DNA of 51,624 bases from a bacterium (GTDB lineage Bacteria > Verrucomicrobiota > Kiritimatiellia > CAIKKV01 > CAITUY01), in assembly GCA_037143175.1 (NCBI GenBank), contig JBAWZF010000019.1, positions 1 through 51,624 of the forward strand, given 5' to 3'. A program made the position numbers and the translations under genes. The notes under the pieces are model-generated. The model made no database searches. It was not told the origin of the DNA and was given only the letters and a program-made list of their open reading frames with translations. The first letter of the stretch is position 1. Every line of letters begins with the position of its first letter. Shown piece after piece: positions 34,615 through 42,372 of the stretch.

Positions 34615-35205
34615 ATGAGCAAAGCAGTATTGATTGTTCTGGCTGTCGTGGCCGTCATTGTCATCATGGTTATCAGCATTTACAACAAGCTGGTATCGCT
34701 CCGCAATCTTTTCAAAAATGCCTTTGCCCAAATCGACGTTCAACTGAAGCGGCGGTATGACCTGATCCCCAATCTTGTTGAAACGGCCAAGGGGTATCTC
34801 AAACACGAACGAGGCACCCTGGAAGCCGTAATCGCCGCCAGGAATCAGGCCTACTCCGCCAGCCAGAAAGCCGCCGCCAACCCGGCCGATGCCGTGGCCA
34901 TGCAGGGCTTGATGCAGGCGGAAAGCCAGATGGCAGGCGTGCTGGGCCGACTGATGGCTGTCGCCGAAGCCTACCCGGATCTGAAGGCGAACCAGACCAT
35001 GCAGCAGTTGATGGAAGAACTCACCTCCACCGAAAACAAAATCTCCTTTGCACGCCAGGCGTACAATGATTCGGTCATGATGTATAATAACGCGCGGGAA
35101 ACTTTCCCGAATGTCCTGATCGCCAACAACTTCGGCTTCACCGCCGCTCAACTGTTCGAGATTCAGGTCCCTGCCGAACGTGAAGCGACGAAGGTGCAGT
35201 TCTAA
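34615..35205 (+). CDS. LemA family protein
   Basis: A 196-residue LemA protein. One N-terminal membrane helix (residues ~4-22) is followed by a long alpha-helical periplasmic or cytoplasmic bundle. Family blocks are DVQLKRRYDLIPNLVETAKGY, a Leu/Ala-rich middle, FARQAYNDSVMMYNNARETFP and the ending ANNFGF. Function is unresolved across bacteria. A GGA-type ribosome site precedes the ATG. Confidence 0.94.
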   Translation: MSKAVLIVLAVVAVIVIMVISIYNKLVSLRNLFKNAFAQIDVQLKRRYDLIPNLVETAKGYLKHERGTLEAVIAARNQAYSASQKAAANPADAVAMQGLMQAESQMAGVLGRLMAVAEAYPDLKANQTMQQLMEELTSTENKISFARQAYNDSVMMYNNARETFPNVLIANNFGFTAAQLFEIQVPAEREATKVQF

Positions 35206-35209
35206 ATCA

Positions 35210-35253
35210 GGATTCAGAATTCAGTAGACAGAATTTTAAGACAATCTGAATCC
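35210..35253. repeat. Inverted repeat before the copper ATPase
   Basis: GGATTCAGA (35210-35218) and TCTGAATCC (35245-35253) form a 9-base perfect inverted repeat with a 26-base spacer. It extends to 12-base arms with one mismatch. No T-run follows, so it is not a standard terminator. An operator for the downstream metal ATPase is one possibility. Confidence 0.45.
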
Positions 35254-35273
35254 GGACTTCTTTCTCAGCAGAC

Positions 35274-37502
35274 ATGCCTACCGACCCCATTTGCGGAATG
35301 ACTGTTGATGAGGCGACGGTGCTTTCCTGTGTAAAGGAGGGCAAGACGTGGTATTTCTGCCATGAATCCTGTCGTCGGAAATTCCTGGGGCTTCCGCCCA
35401 TCACTTCTCCCGGCAAACCCCATACCGCCGCCTATTTCTGCCCCATGTGCGAAGGGGTCGAAAGCCCTGTTCCCGCGACCTGCCCGAAATGCGGTATGGC
35501 GCTCGAGAGCAGCGGACTCACCGCCGAAGAGGACACCTCTGAATTGGACGACATGACGCGTCGGCTCAAATGGGGTATCTGTTTTGGTCTTCCGCTCTTT
35601 ATCCTCTCCATGGGCCCCATGGTCTTTCCGGCCATGCATGCCTGGATTGCTCCGCATTTCTCCCGTTGGGTAGAAATGCTGCTGGCGATTCCGGTGGTGC
35701 TCTGGTGTGGCCTCCCATTTTTTCAACGCGCCTGGCTCTCGCTCCGCACCCTGAACCTTAATATGTTCACGCTGATCGGACTGGGCACCGGAACGGCCTT
35801 TTCTTACAGCATGCTCGCCATGCTGTTCCCGGGGATTTTCCCCGAGTCCTTCCATCACCATGGCGGCGTTCCCATTTATTTTGAGGCGGCCTCAACCATC
35901 ATCATTCTCGTCCTGCTAGGGCAGGTCATGGAGTTAAGCGCCCGCAGAAAAACCGGATCCGCCATCCGCGAACTGCTCAAACTTACCCCAACCACAGCCT
36001 GCGTGGTTAAGGACGGCGAAGAGCGGGAAATTCCCCTGAGCGACGTACACCCCGGTGACATCCTGCGCGTCCGCCCCGGCGGAAAAATACCGGTAGATGG
36101 CGAAATCCTTGAGGGCCATGGCTCCATCGATGCCTCCATGCTGACGGGCGAGGCCGAGGCCATTGAAGCAGATGCGGGCAGTCCTGTTGCGGCCGGCACC
36201 ATCAATCGCTCGGGTTCCTTCCTGATGCACGCCTCAAAAATCGGCGCGGAGACCCTCTTCGCCCGGATTGTTCAGAGGGTCTCTGAAGCCCAACGCAGCC
36301 GGGCTCCTGTCCAACATCTGGCCGATCGCGTGGCCGCCGTGTTTGTCCCCATTGTAGGCCTGGCCGCTTTACTCACCTTCGCCATCTGGGCCTGGTGTGG
36401 CCCCGAGCCACGAGTTATTTTCGCCATGGTCAATGCCGTCTCCGTCCTCATCATCGCCTGCCCCTGTGCACTGGGTTTGGCCACCCCCATGGCGGTAATG
36501 GTCGGCATCGGCCGCGGGGCCCGCGCCGGAATTCTCATACGCGACGCCACCGTTCTGGAGCAATTACAGCGGGTGGACACCGTAGTGGTGGACAAAACCG
36601 GAACCCTGACCGAAGGCAAACCCACCGTGGTGGCAATGTTCCCTGACGATCAGCCGTTGCTCCAACTCGCAGCTTCACTGGAACACCTCAGCGAACATCC
36701 CATAGGACAAGCCATAGTGCGCTATGCCCGCGCAAAGGGGCTGACACTGAAACCGGCCGAGGGCTTTGAATCAATCGCGGGGGGCGGGGTATCAGGACTG
36801 GTAGGAGGGCAACGCATTGTTGTGGAGAAGGCGGCACCAGGGGAACGGCCTGACAACGCAATAGCCCTTAAAGCAGGCCAGCATCAGACCTTGGTCATCA
36901 TCAGACTCAATGGACAACTGGCAGGTCATATTGCCCTTTCAGATCAAATCCGTACCACCACACCAGCCGCCATCAAGGCCCTCCACGAGATGGGCCTGAA
37001 AGTCATCATGCTTACTGGGGACAACCAGGAGGTAGCCGCCAGGGTAGCCCGCGAACTCGGGATCGATCAAGTCCTCGCGGCCGTCACACCCGAGGGAAAG
37101 CAGAATTTTATCCGGACGCTCAAAGCCAACGGCAACTGTGTCGCCATGGCAGGCGATGGCATCAACGATGCCCCTGCTCTCGCCCTGGCGGACGTGGGAA
37201 TCGCCATGGGAACCGGAACAGACGTTGCCATGGAAACCGCGGGAGTTGTTCTGGTAAAGGGAGATTTGCAGGGCATTGTCCGGGCTATCCGGCTCAGTCG
37301 CTCTGTCCTGAAAAACATCCGCCAGAACCTGTTTTGGGCTTTTGGTTATAATATGATCGGCGTACCCCTGGCCGCCGGCCTTCTCTATCCCTGGACCGGC
37401 TTGCTCATGAACCCCATGCTGGCAGCAATGGCCATGAGTTTCAGTTCAGTCTCAGTGATCGCTAACGCCTTGCGCCTGAATCGCAATAATTTAGATGCTT
37501 AA
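35274..37502 (+). CDS. Copper-type P1B ATPase with N-terminal YHS domain
   Basis: A 742-residue heavy-metal exporter. An N-terminal YHS domain (DPICGMTVD, then YFCHESCRRKFLG) is followed by a short Cys-rich heavy-metal-binding module (FCPMCEG, CPKCGMAL). Eight membrane helices surround the CPC transport motif in IIACPCALGLATP (around residue 395). Catalytic blocks are DKTGTLTEGKP (D near 438), SEHPIGQAI and MAGDGINDAPALA. The CPC motif fits Cu(I) or Ag(I) export. The usual HMBD motif histidine is replaced by cysteine (CPMCEG). Start ATG at 35274. Confidence 0.94.
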   Translation: MPTDPICGMTVDEATVLSCVKEGKTWYFCHESCRRKFLGLPPITSPGKPHTAAYFCPMCEGVESPVPATCPKCGMALESSGLTAEEDTSELDDMTRRLKWGICFGLPLFILSMGPMVFPAMHAWIAPHFSRWVEMLLAIPVVLWCGLPFFQRAWLSLRTLNLNMFTLIGLGTGTAFSYSMLAMLFPGIFPESFHHHGGVPIYFEAASTIIILVLLGQVMELSARRKTGSAIRELLKLTPTTACVVKDGEEREIPLSDVHPGDILRVRPGGKIPVDGEILEGHGSIDASMLTGEAEAIEADAGSPVAAGTINRSGSFLMHASKIGAETLFARIVQRVSEAQRSRAPVQHLADRVAAVFVPIVGLAALLTFAIWAWCGPEPRVIFAMVNAVSVLIIACPCALGLATPMAVMVGIGRGARAGILIRDATVLEQLQRVDTVVVDKTGTLTEGKPTVVAMFPDDQPLLQLAASLEHLSEHPIGQAIVRYARAKGLTLKPAEGFESIAGGGVSGLVGGQRIVVEKAAPGERPDNAIALKAGQHQTLVIIRLNGQLAGHIALSDQIRTTTPAAIKALHEMGLKVIMLTGDNQEVAARVARELGIDQVLAAVTPEGKQNFIRTLKANGNCVAMAGDGINDAPALALADVGIAMGTGTDVAMETAGVVLVKGDLQGIVRAIRLSRSVLKNIRQNLFWAFGYNMIGVPLAAGLLYPWTGLLMNPMLAAMAMSFSSVSVIANALRLNRNNLDA

Positions 37503-37568
37503 ATGTCTCACCTTTGTGTCATTTCGCGTTTTTGACACACAATTCCTGAACTGAAACATAAATATCTG

Positions 37569-37626
37569 ATTCACGACATACGAAATTTTCATATATGCAA
37601 TCAATTCACGACGAAAACGGTATACT
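37569..37626 (+). promoter_or_regulatory. Direct repeats and -10 box before the DUF3570 operon
   Basis: ATTCACGAC occurs at 37569-37577 and 37604-37612, each followed closely by CGAAA or GAAA. A good -10 hexamer, TATACT, lies at 37621-37626, just after the second copy. No matching -35 box is present, which fits an activator-dependent promoter reading the repeats. Transcription would begin near 37633, about 50 bases before the DUF3570 start. Confidence 0.45.
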
Positions 37627-37685
37627 TTAGAAATATGGCATAATAATCGCTTATGACTCTCGGGTTAAGTAATCCAAGGAATATT

Positions 37686-39128
37686 ATGAACACAGAAAAG
37701 TCTTGTAAAAGCTCCCTACATGACACCCGTAAAGCAACCGCGACGGCGATTATTGTATTTGCCCTAACGGTTCTACCCCCTCGGAGGAGTCATGCGGAAG
37801 ATTCTCTGGGCGCCAAGTTCATGTATTATCAAGAGGATAACGATCGTATCAAAGTACTTGCTCCTGAGATTTCGGCGCAGAATGAAACGGATACAGGCTG
37901 GATAATCAAGCTTGATGGTATTTATAATGCTATTAGTGGCGCCACCCCCACCGGGGCCCCACCTGCTGCTGTCGCTCCGGTCAGTATCAATCGGCCCGCC
38001 GCCTCTTCTGGTGGAGGAACGACTAGCAGCACACCGCCGATAACCGTAACTCCCGTGAATAATGGCGGCGCGGAGCAGGAACATGAAGATGACGCCTTTA
38101 TCGGCCGACGCGTCAATTACCCGGCTGCCCGTTATTCAGCGGTGACCGCGGCCACCCCGGCTCCAGCACCAACCCCGGCCCCAACTCCCTCAACGCCGTC
38201 ATCGGCGCCTTCCGCGCCTACCAGCAGCCCCGCTGCCAGCAGCGGATCAGCAGCAGCCTCAACAACTCAACCTGCCGCCCAACCAGCCAACTCCTCGCGT
38301 ATTCCTCTGGCAGATTTCAGCGATACAAGATGGGCATTCAACATCGGCCTATCTAAACGTATGGGCAATCATACACCCAGCATTCAAGCCTCCTACAGTC
38401 AGGAGTCCGATTATCTCTCAACAGGACTCAGTCTTCAGGATACCTTGGATTTCAATAAGAAGAACACCACCCTTGCCTTTGGCGGCGCCTATACCCATGA
38501 CGCGCTGACTCCGGCCAACGGGCGCCCGAGCGAAACCAAGGATTCCATTGATGCCCTGCTCGGAATCTCGCAGGTGCTTACGAAAACAACCGTGTTCACC
38601 GCGAACCTCACCCTTGGCCAGGTTTCCGGATTTATCAGTGACCCCTATAAACTGGCAGAAGTAAACGGTCGACTCATTTATGAAAATCGGCCCGACAGCA
38701 AAACCAAGGAGATTATCTATGTCGGCTTGCAACAGTTCATCACCCCGCTTGATGCCAGCATCGATCTTGGATTCCGGTACTATACTGATTCATTTGGGAT
38801 CAATGCGGAAACGCTCTCACTGGCCTGGTTCCAAAAAATCAACCCGCACTTCATTATCAGCCCCATCATAAGGTACTACACCCAGACGGCGGCAGACTTC
38901 TATGATGTCCGCTTCAGCGGTGCCCCCGAATTCTATAGTTCAGACTACCGGATTTCGGATCTGACCTCGATTTCCTATGGGGTCAAATTCATCTGGATGC
39001 CCACAAGTAAGCTCACCCTGGATGCCGGTGTGGAGCGCTATGAAATGTCTGGAAATGATGGAAAAACAGATGAAGAAATGTATCCCACAGCCCTCCTGTT
39101 TATGGTGGGCGCCCATGTCTCTTTTTAA
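37686..39128 (+). CDS. DUF3570 outer-membrane protein with SGAT flavinylation-type motif
   Basis: A 480-residue protein. A signal peptide ends SHAED. The mature part opens with beta strands (GAKFMYYQEDNDRIKVLAPE), has a Pro/Ala/Ser-rich linker (around 155-225), and closes with a beta-barrel ending LLFMVGAHVSF. The DUF3570 assignment rests on the overall pattern and on the neighbours. Residues 81-90 read NAISGATPTG, with S84-G85-A86-T87 matching the consensus that ApbE flavinylates on threonine in NqrC and RnfG. The usual Asp three residues earlier is Asn here. ATG at 37686 has AGGA upstream. First gene of a four-gene operon. Confidence 0.85.
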   Translation: MNTEKSCKSSLHDTRKATATAIIVFALTVLPPRRSHAEDSLGAKFMYYQEDNDRIKVLAPEISAQNETDTGWIIKLDGIYNAISGATPTGAPPAAVAPVSINRPAASSGGGTTSSTPPITVTPVNNGGAEQEHEDDAFIGRRVNYPAARYSAVTAATPAPAPTPAPTPSTPSSAPSAPTSSPAASSGSAAASTTQPAAQPANSSRIPLADFSDTRWAFNIGLSKRMGNHTPSIQASYSQESDYLSTGLSLQDTLDFNKKNTTLAFGGAYTHDALTPANGRPSETKDSIDALLGISQVLTKTTVFTANLTLGQVSGFISDPYKLAEVNGRLIYENRPDSKTKEIIYVGLQQFITPLDASIDLGFRYYTDSFGINAETLSLAWFQKINPHFIISPIIRYYTQTAADFYDVRFSGAPEFYSSDYRISDLTSISYGVKFIWMPTSKLTLDAGVERYEMSGNDGKTDEEMYPTALLFMVGAHVSF

Positions 39129-39142
39129 GGCGGTTAATTTTT

Positions 39143-40078
39143 ATGGCGGCAAGCGACTATACCAAGCACACGTTTAATGCGATGGGGACTGTCTGTGAGC
39201 TTCAGTTCCAAACTGATTCAACGGCAGCAAGCAATGCGTTCATTAAAAGCGTTACCAGCTGGGTTTCCAGTTTTGAAGCTAAATTCTCACGCTTCCGGCC
39301 CGACAGCCTGATCTCCCGTATCAATGCCGCCGCAGGGGACAGTCCCGTGGAGCTTGATGATGAAGCTGAAAGTCTTTTGGCGCTCTGTGACTGGTTCCAC
39401 TGGTCAACCGGCGGAGTGTTCGACCCGGCGGCCCTGCCCCTGATCAAACTCTGGGATTACCACATCCCCCACGCCACGCGCCCGGAAGAGTGCGCCGTGC
39501 AATCGGCCCTTGTCCTCTGTGGCTGGAAGAAAATTCAACGCCGGAAGGGACAGTTCTTTCTTCCAGAAAAAGGAATGGGGATTGACGTAGGCGGAATCGG
39601 CAAGGAATATGCCGTGGATCGGGTATTTGAAATGGCCAATCAGGCGGGCCTCCAGAATGTCTTGGTAAATTTCGGTCACGATTTACGAGTTCAGGGCGAG
39701 CCCCCTGAGAAGGGACCGTGGCGCATTGGACTGGAAGATCCCAATGACCCCGGACGGTGCTGGGGCGGTGTGGTGGTTCGCAACCGGGCCGTAACAACCT
39801 CAGGAAACTACGCGCGTAACGTAAAAATAAATGGCGAGCAGTTTGGGCACATTCTTGATCCCCGCACCGGCTACCCGGTGAGTAATGGGTGCCAATCGGT
39901 CAGTGTCATTGCGCCCACCTGCACCGAGGCGGGCATTTTGTCCACCACCGCCTTCATCCTCGGTGGGGAGGAGGGGCAACGCTTTCTCGACAGTTACTAC
40001 CAAGTCGAGGGTTGTGTGAATGAAAAGAACAGGCAGTATCTAACCAGGAGATTCCATGAATACCTCATCCGTGATTAA
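39143..40078 (+). CDS. apbE: ApbE-type FAD:protein FMN transferase
   Basis: A 311-residue ApbE. Family blocks are FNAMGTVCELQF, the FSRFRPDSLISRIN region, GMGIDVGGIGKEYAVDRV, NFGHDLRVQG and the HILDPRTGYPVSNG metal/FAD motif. It transfers FMN from FAD to a Ser/Thr in an SGAT-type motif; the neighbouring DUF3570 protein carries one. Most ApbE proteins are exported lipoproteins. Here no signal peptide follows the only plausible start, although the upstream untranslated frame is hydrophobic. It lies 14 bases after DUF3570 and overlaps the next gene by 23 bases. Confidence 0.93.
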   Translation: MAASDYTKHTFNAMGTVCELQFQTDSTAASNAFIKSVTSWVSSFEAKFSRFRPDSLISRINAAAGDSPVELDDEAESLLALCDWFHWSTGGVFDPAALPLIKLWDYHIPHATRPEECAVQSALVLCGWKKIQRRKGQFFLPEKGMGIDVGGIGKEYAVDRVFEMANQAGLQNVLVNFGHDLRVQGEPPEKGPWRIGLEDPNDPGRCWGGVVVRNRAVTTSGNYARNVKINGEQFGHILDPRTGYPVSNGCQSVSVIAPTCTEAGILSTTAFILGGEEGQRFLDSYYQVEGCVNEKNRQYLTRRFHEYLIRD

Positions 40079-40583
40079 TAAAATAACCATACTGGCGGCT
40101 ATCGCATTACTGGCCGCAACAGGTACTACGCAGGCTGGCTGGAAAACAGGCTCCCCGTTACCGGATTTGAATCAGTTCAAATTGGAGGGAAAAGTCCCTT
40201 CAGACCTAAAAGGAAAAGTGATCCTGATCGACTTCTGGGCCTCCTGGTGCGGCCCTTGCAAGGCATCATTCCCCATCCTGAATAACCTGCAAGATCAATA
40301 TAAGACCCGGGGATTTGAAATCATTGCCGTGAATCAGGATCAGACACGTGCGCTCATGAAATCATTTCTTGAAGAACACCCTGCCTCCTTCATCGCCCTG
40401 CGTGATGCAGACAACCTGTTGGTAGCGGCAGCAGATGTACAATCCATGCCCTCCTCCTTCCTGGTCGATCGCTCAGGCAGAATCCGGTTTCTGCATACGG
40501 GTTTCCATGGCGAAAAAACAGCCGCCAAATACAAAGAAGAGATTGAACTATTGCTGAATGAAAAGGATGGGCTGAAAAAATGA
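40056..40583 (+). CDS. TlpA/ResA-type thioredoxin-like protein
   Basis: A 175-residue exported thioredoxin-fold protein. A signal peptide (ITILAAIALLAATGTTQA) is followed by LIDFWASWCGPCKASFP with the active-site C65 and C68, a SMPSSFLVDRSGRI cis-proline loop and a helical end. It should reduce or isomerise disulphides in the periplasm, perhaps the Cys-x-Cys tail of the DUF4266 protein next door. AGGAG precedes the ATG. It overlaps both neighbours. Confidence 0.93.
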   Translation: MNTSSVINKITILAAIALLAATGTTQAGWKTGSPLPDLNQFKLEGKVPSDLKGKVILIDFWASWCGPCKASFPILNNLQDQYKTRGFEIIAVNQDQTRALMKSFLEEHPASFIALRDADNLLVAAADVQSMPSSFLVDRSGRIRFLHTGFHGEKTAAKYKEEIELLLNEKDGLKK

Positions 40584-40801
40584 AACACCGCCTGCTCAAA
40601 CTAGGATTGATATCTATCGGTCTCATTTCGCTTACCGGCTGCGGAACGGTTCAACCCTGGGAGCGGGGAACCCTCTCCGACTATACCATGCGCCAGGATC
40701 GTGATCCCCTGACCGACTCCATGCGGGAACACGTTTACTTTACACGCGAATCCGCCGCCGGTGGACGCGGAGTGGGTGGCGGCGGTTGCGGCTGTAACTA
40801 G
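40580..40801 (+). CDS. DUF4266 lipoprotein with C-terminal CGCN
   Basis: A 73-residue lipoprotein. The lipobox LISLTGC places the lipidated cysteine at residue 21. The short mature part contains WERGTLSDYTMRQDRDPL and ends GGRGVGGGGCGCN, with cysteines at 70 and 72. The TM[RQ]xDRDPL segment and Gly-rich CGCN tail are the DUF4266 hallmarks and strongly conserved in this family. The tail looks like a metal or cofactor ligand, or a modified site. Its ATG overlaps the TlpA stop (ATGA). The function is unknown. Confidence 0.9.
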   Translation: MKHRLLKLGLISIGLISLTGCGTVQPWERGTLSDYTMRQDRDPLTDSMREHVYFTRESAAGGRGVGGGGCGCN

Positions 40802-40839
40802 CCTGTATTGACTCGACACGTGGTGCCGCACGCACCATA

Positions 40840-41685
40840 ATGCGGCCCATGCAACCACAAGAATTTATTGTTCGCCTGGATCAAGCCGGATTGCCTCTGC
40901 AAAACTTTCTGGCCCAACGCCTGAACTTGTCCCGGAACAAGGCCAAAGGACTGCTGGATGAGCGGCTCGTATTTGTCAATGGACGCCGCATCTGGATGAC
41001 CCACCACGAAGTCCGAAAAGGCGACAAAATCGAGGTCATGATCCCCTCCAAACAAGCGGCCAAAAAGGCCAAACCTCTGACCATCCTTTACCAGGACTCC
41101 GAATACATCATTGTTGACAAACAAACCGGTCGCCTTTCCAACGGACCGGACAGCCTTGAGACAGATCTCCAAACACTTCTTAAAATGCCAAGACTCCAGG
41201 CCGTTCATCGGCTTGATCGCGACACCTCCGGCTGCATTCTCATTGCCAAGTCAAAGGAGGCGTTCGATAAAGCGGTTGATCTATTCAAAAAGCAGGAAAT
41301 TTCAAAAGTCTATCACCTGCTTGCCATGGGCGAAATCAAGGAGCGGGAACGCCGCATTGACTACCCTCTTGAGAATGAGCCAGCAGTAACGAAACTCTAT
41401 CACGTCTCATCCAATCCACTGGCCAGCCATCTCAAGGCTTCCCTTGAAACCGGCCGAACCCATCAAATCCGCAAACATCTTGCCTACATCGGGCATCCGG
41501 TTCTGGGCGATAAAACCTATGCCGTACGGGGAGCCATCCCTGAAGAACTCCGCATGATAGACCGGCAAATGCTGCATGCCGCAAGCTTGCGGTTCAACTC
41601 CCCCTTCAATCAACGTGCCATACGAGTTGAATCCCCACTCCCAAAGGATTTCACTCTCTGGATGAAGCGGCTTGGCTTGCGATAA
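40840..41685 (+). CDS. RluA family pseudouridine synthase
   Basis: A 281-residue RNA pseudouridine synthase. An N-terminal S4 RNA-binding domain covers ~10-75 (LDQAGLPLQNFLAQRLNLSR and a DERLVFVNGR turn). The catalytic domain has the HRLDRDTSGC motif whose aspartate forms the covalent adduct. LETGRTHQIRKHLAYIGHPVLGDKTY follows. The target (23S rRNA or tRNA) cannot be told. It begins 38 bases after DUF4266. Confidence 0.92.
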   Translation: MRPMQPQEFIVRLDQAGLPLQNFLAQRLNLSRNKAKGLLDERLVFVNGRRIWMTHHEVRKGDKIEVMIPSKQAAKKAKPLTILYQDSEYIIVDKQTGRLSNGPDSLETDLQTLLKMPRLQAVHRLDRDTSGCILIAKSKEAFDKAVDLFKKQEISKVYHLLAMGEIKERERRIDYPLENEPAVTKLYHVSSNPLASHLKASLETGRTHQIRKHLAYIGHPVLGDKTYAVRGAIPEELRMIDRQMLHAASLRFNSPFNQRAIRVESPLPKDFTLWMKRLGLR

Positions 41686-41699
41686 GGGGCAAAACGATC

Positions 41700-42368
41700 A
41701 TGCGATTCCTCACGTTATTGCTGGGGCTGTTCATCCTGACAGGATGTCGCCCTGCTGCGGAGGCACCACTTGATCCCCTTCGCGCGACAACGGTGGCAGA
41801 GGCCCTGGCGCAATCCAACACGGTTCAAAATCTGGATTTGTTTTATCGCCGCCTCAATGGCTTTCCAACTGATATCCTAGTCCTCAATAACCTCAAGCAG
41901 CTCAACCTCCGAACCTGCACCATCGGACGCCTGCCTGATGAAATCACCGCCCTATCCCAGTTGACCAGGCTGGATTTGGGGCAAACGGGACTGACAAACC
42001 TCCCCCCCGCCATTGGCGAACTCACCCAGCTTACCCATCTCTGGCTCAACGATAACCCGCTGCCGTCCCTGCCGCAGGAAATCCAGAACTTGACCAATCT
42101 CACCTACCTGAATGCCGACCGCACCCAGCTATCACAACTCCTCCCGGGAATCGGACTCCTCTCCAACCTGAGATGGCTCAGACTCAATAACAATCATCTG
42201 ACCGCTATGCCGGCGGATATGGCCGGACTGGCGAAAAACCTTAAAATCCTTTACCTTATGGGCAATCCGATACCCGAGCAGGAACAAAATCGGATCAAGG
42301 CGGCCCTGCCGGGGTGCACCGTGATCTTTCAGCCCGGATCGGGCGTTAAAACCAGCAACAGGAACTGA
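41700..42368 (+). CDS. Leucine-rich-repeat lipoprotein
   Basis: A 222-residue lipoprotein. The signal and lipobox (LTLLLGLFILTGC, lipidated C16) are followed by six or seven LRR units of ~23 residues. Repeats read LTRLDLGQTGLTNLPPAIGEL, LTHLWLNDNPLPSLPQEIQNL and similar. A ligand-binding or structural role at the cell envelope is likely; no partner is evident. The end overlaps nothing and pdxJ follows after four bases. Confidence 0.88.
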   Translation: MRFLTLLLGLFILTGCRPAAEAPLDPLRATTVAEALAQSNTVQNLDLFYRRLNGFPTDILVLNNLKQLNLRTCTIGRLPDEITALSQLTRLDLGQTGLTNLPPAIGELTQLTHLWLNDNPLPSLPQEIQNLTNLTYLNADRTQLSQLLPGIGLLSNLRWLRLNNNHLTAMPADMAGLAKNLKILYLMGNPIPEQEQNRIKAALPGCTVIFQPGSGVKTSNRN

Positions 42369-42372
42369 CAGA

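Noticed and set aside
37515-37539. A TGTGTCA/TGACACA inverted repeat after the copper ATPase
   Set aside because: The seven-base stem has no T-run on either strand and no clear neighbour logic, so I did not call a terminator.
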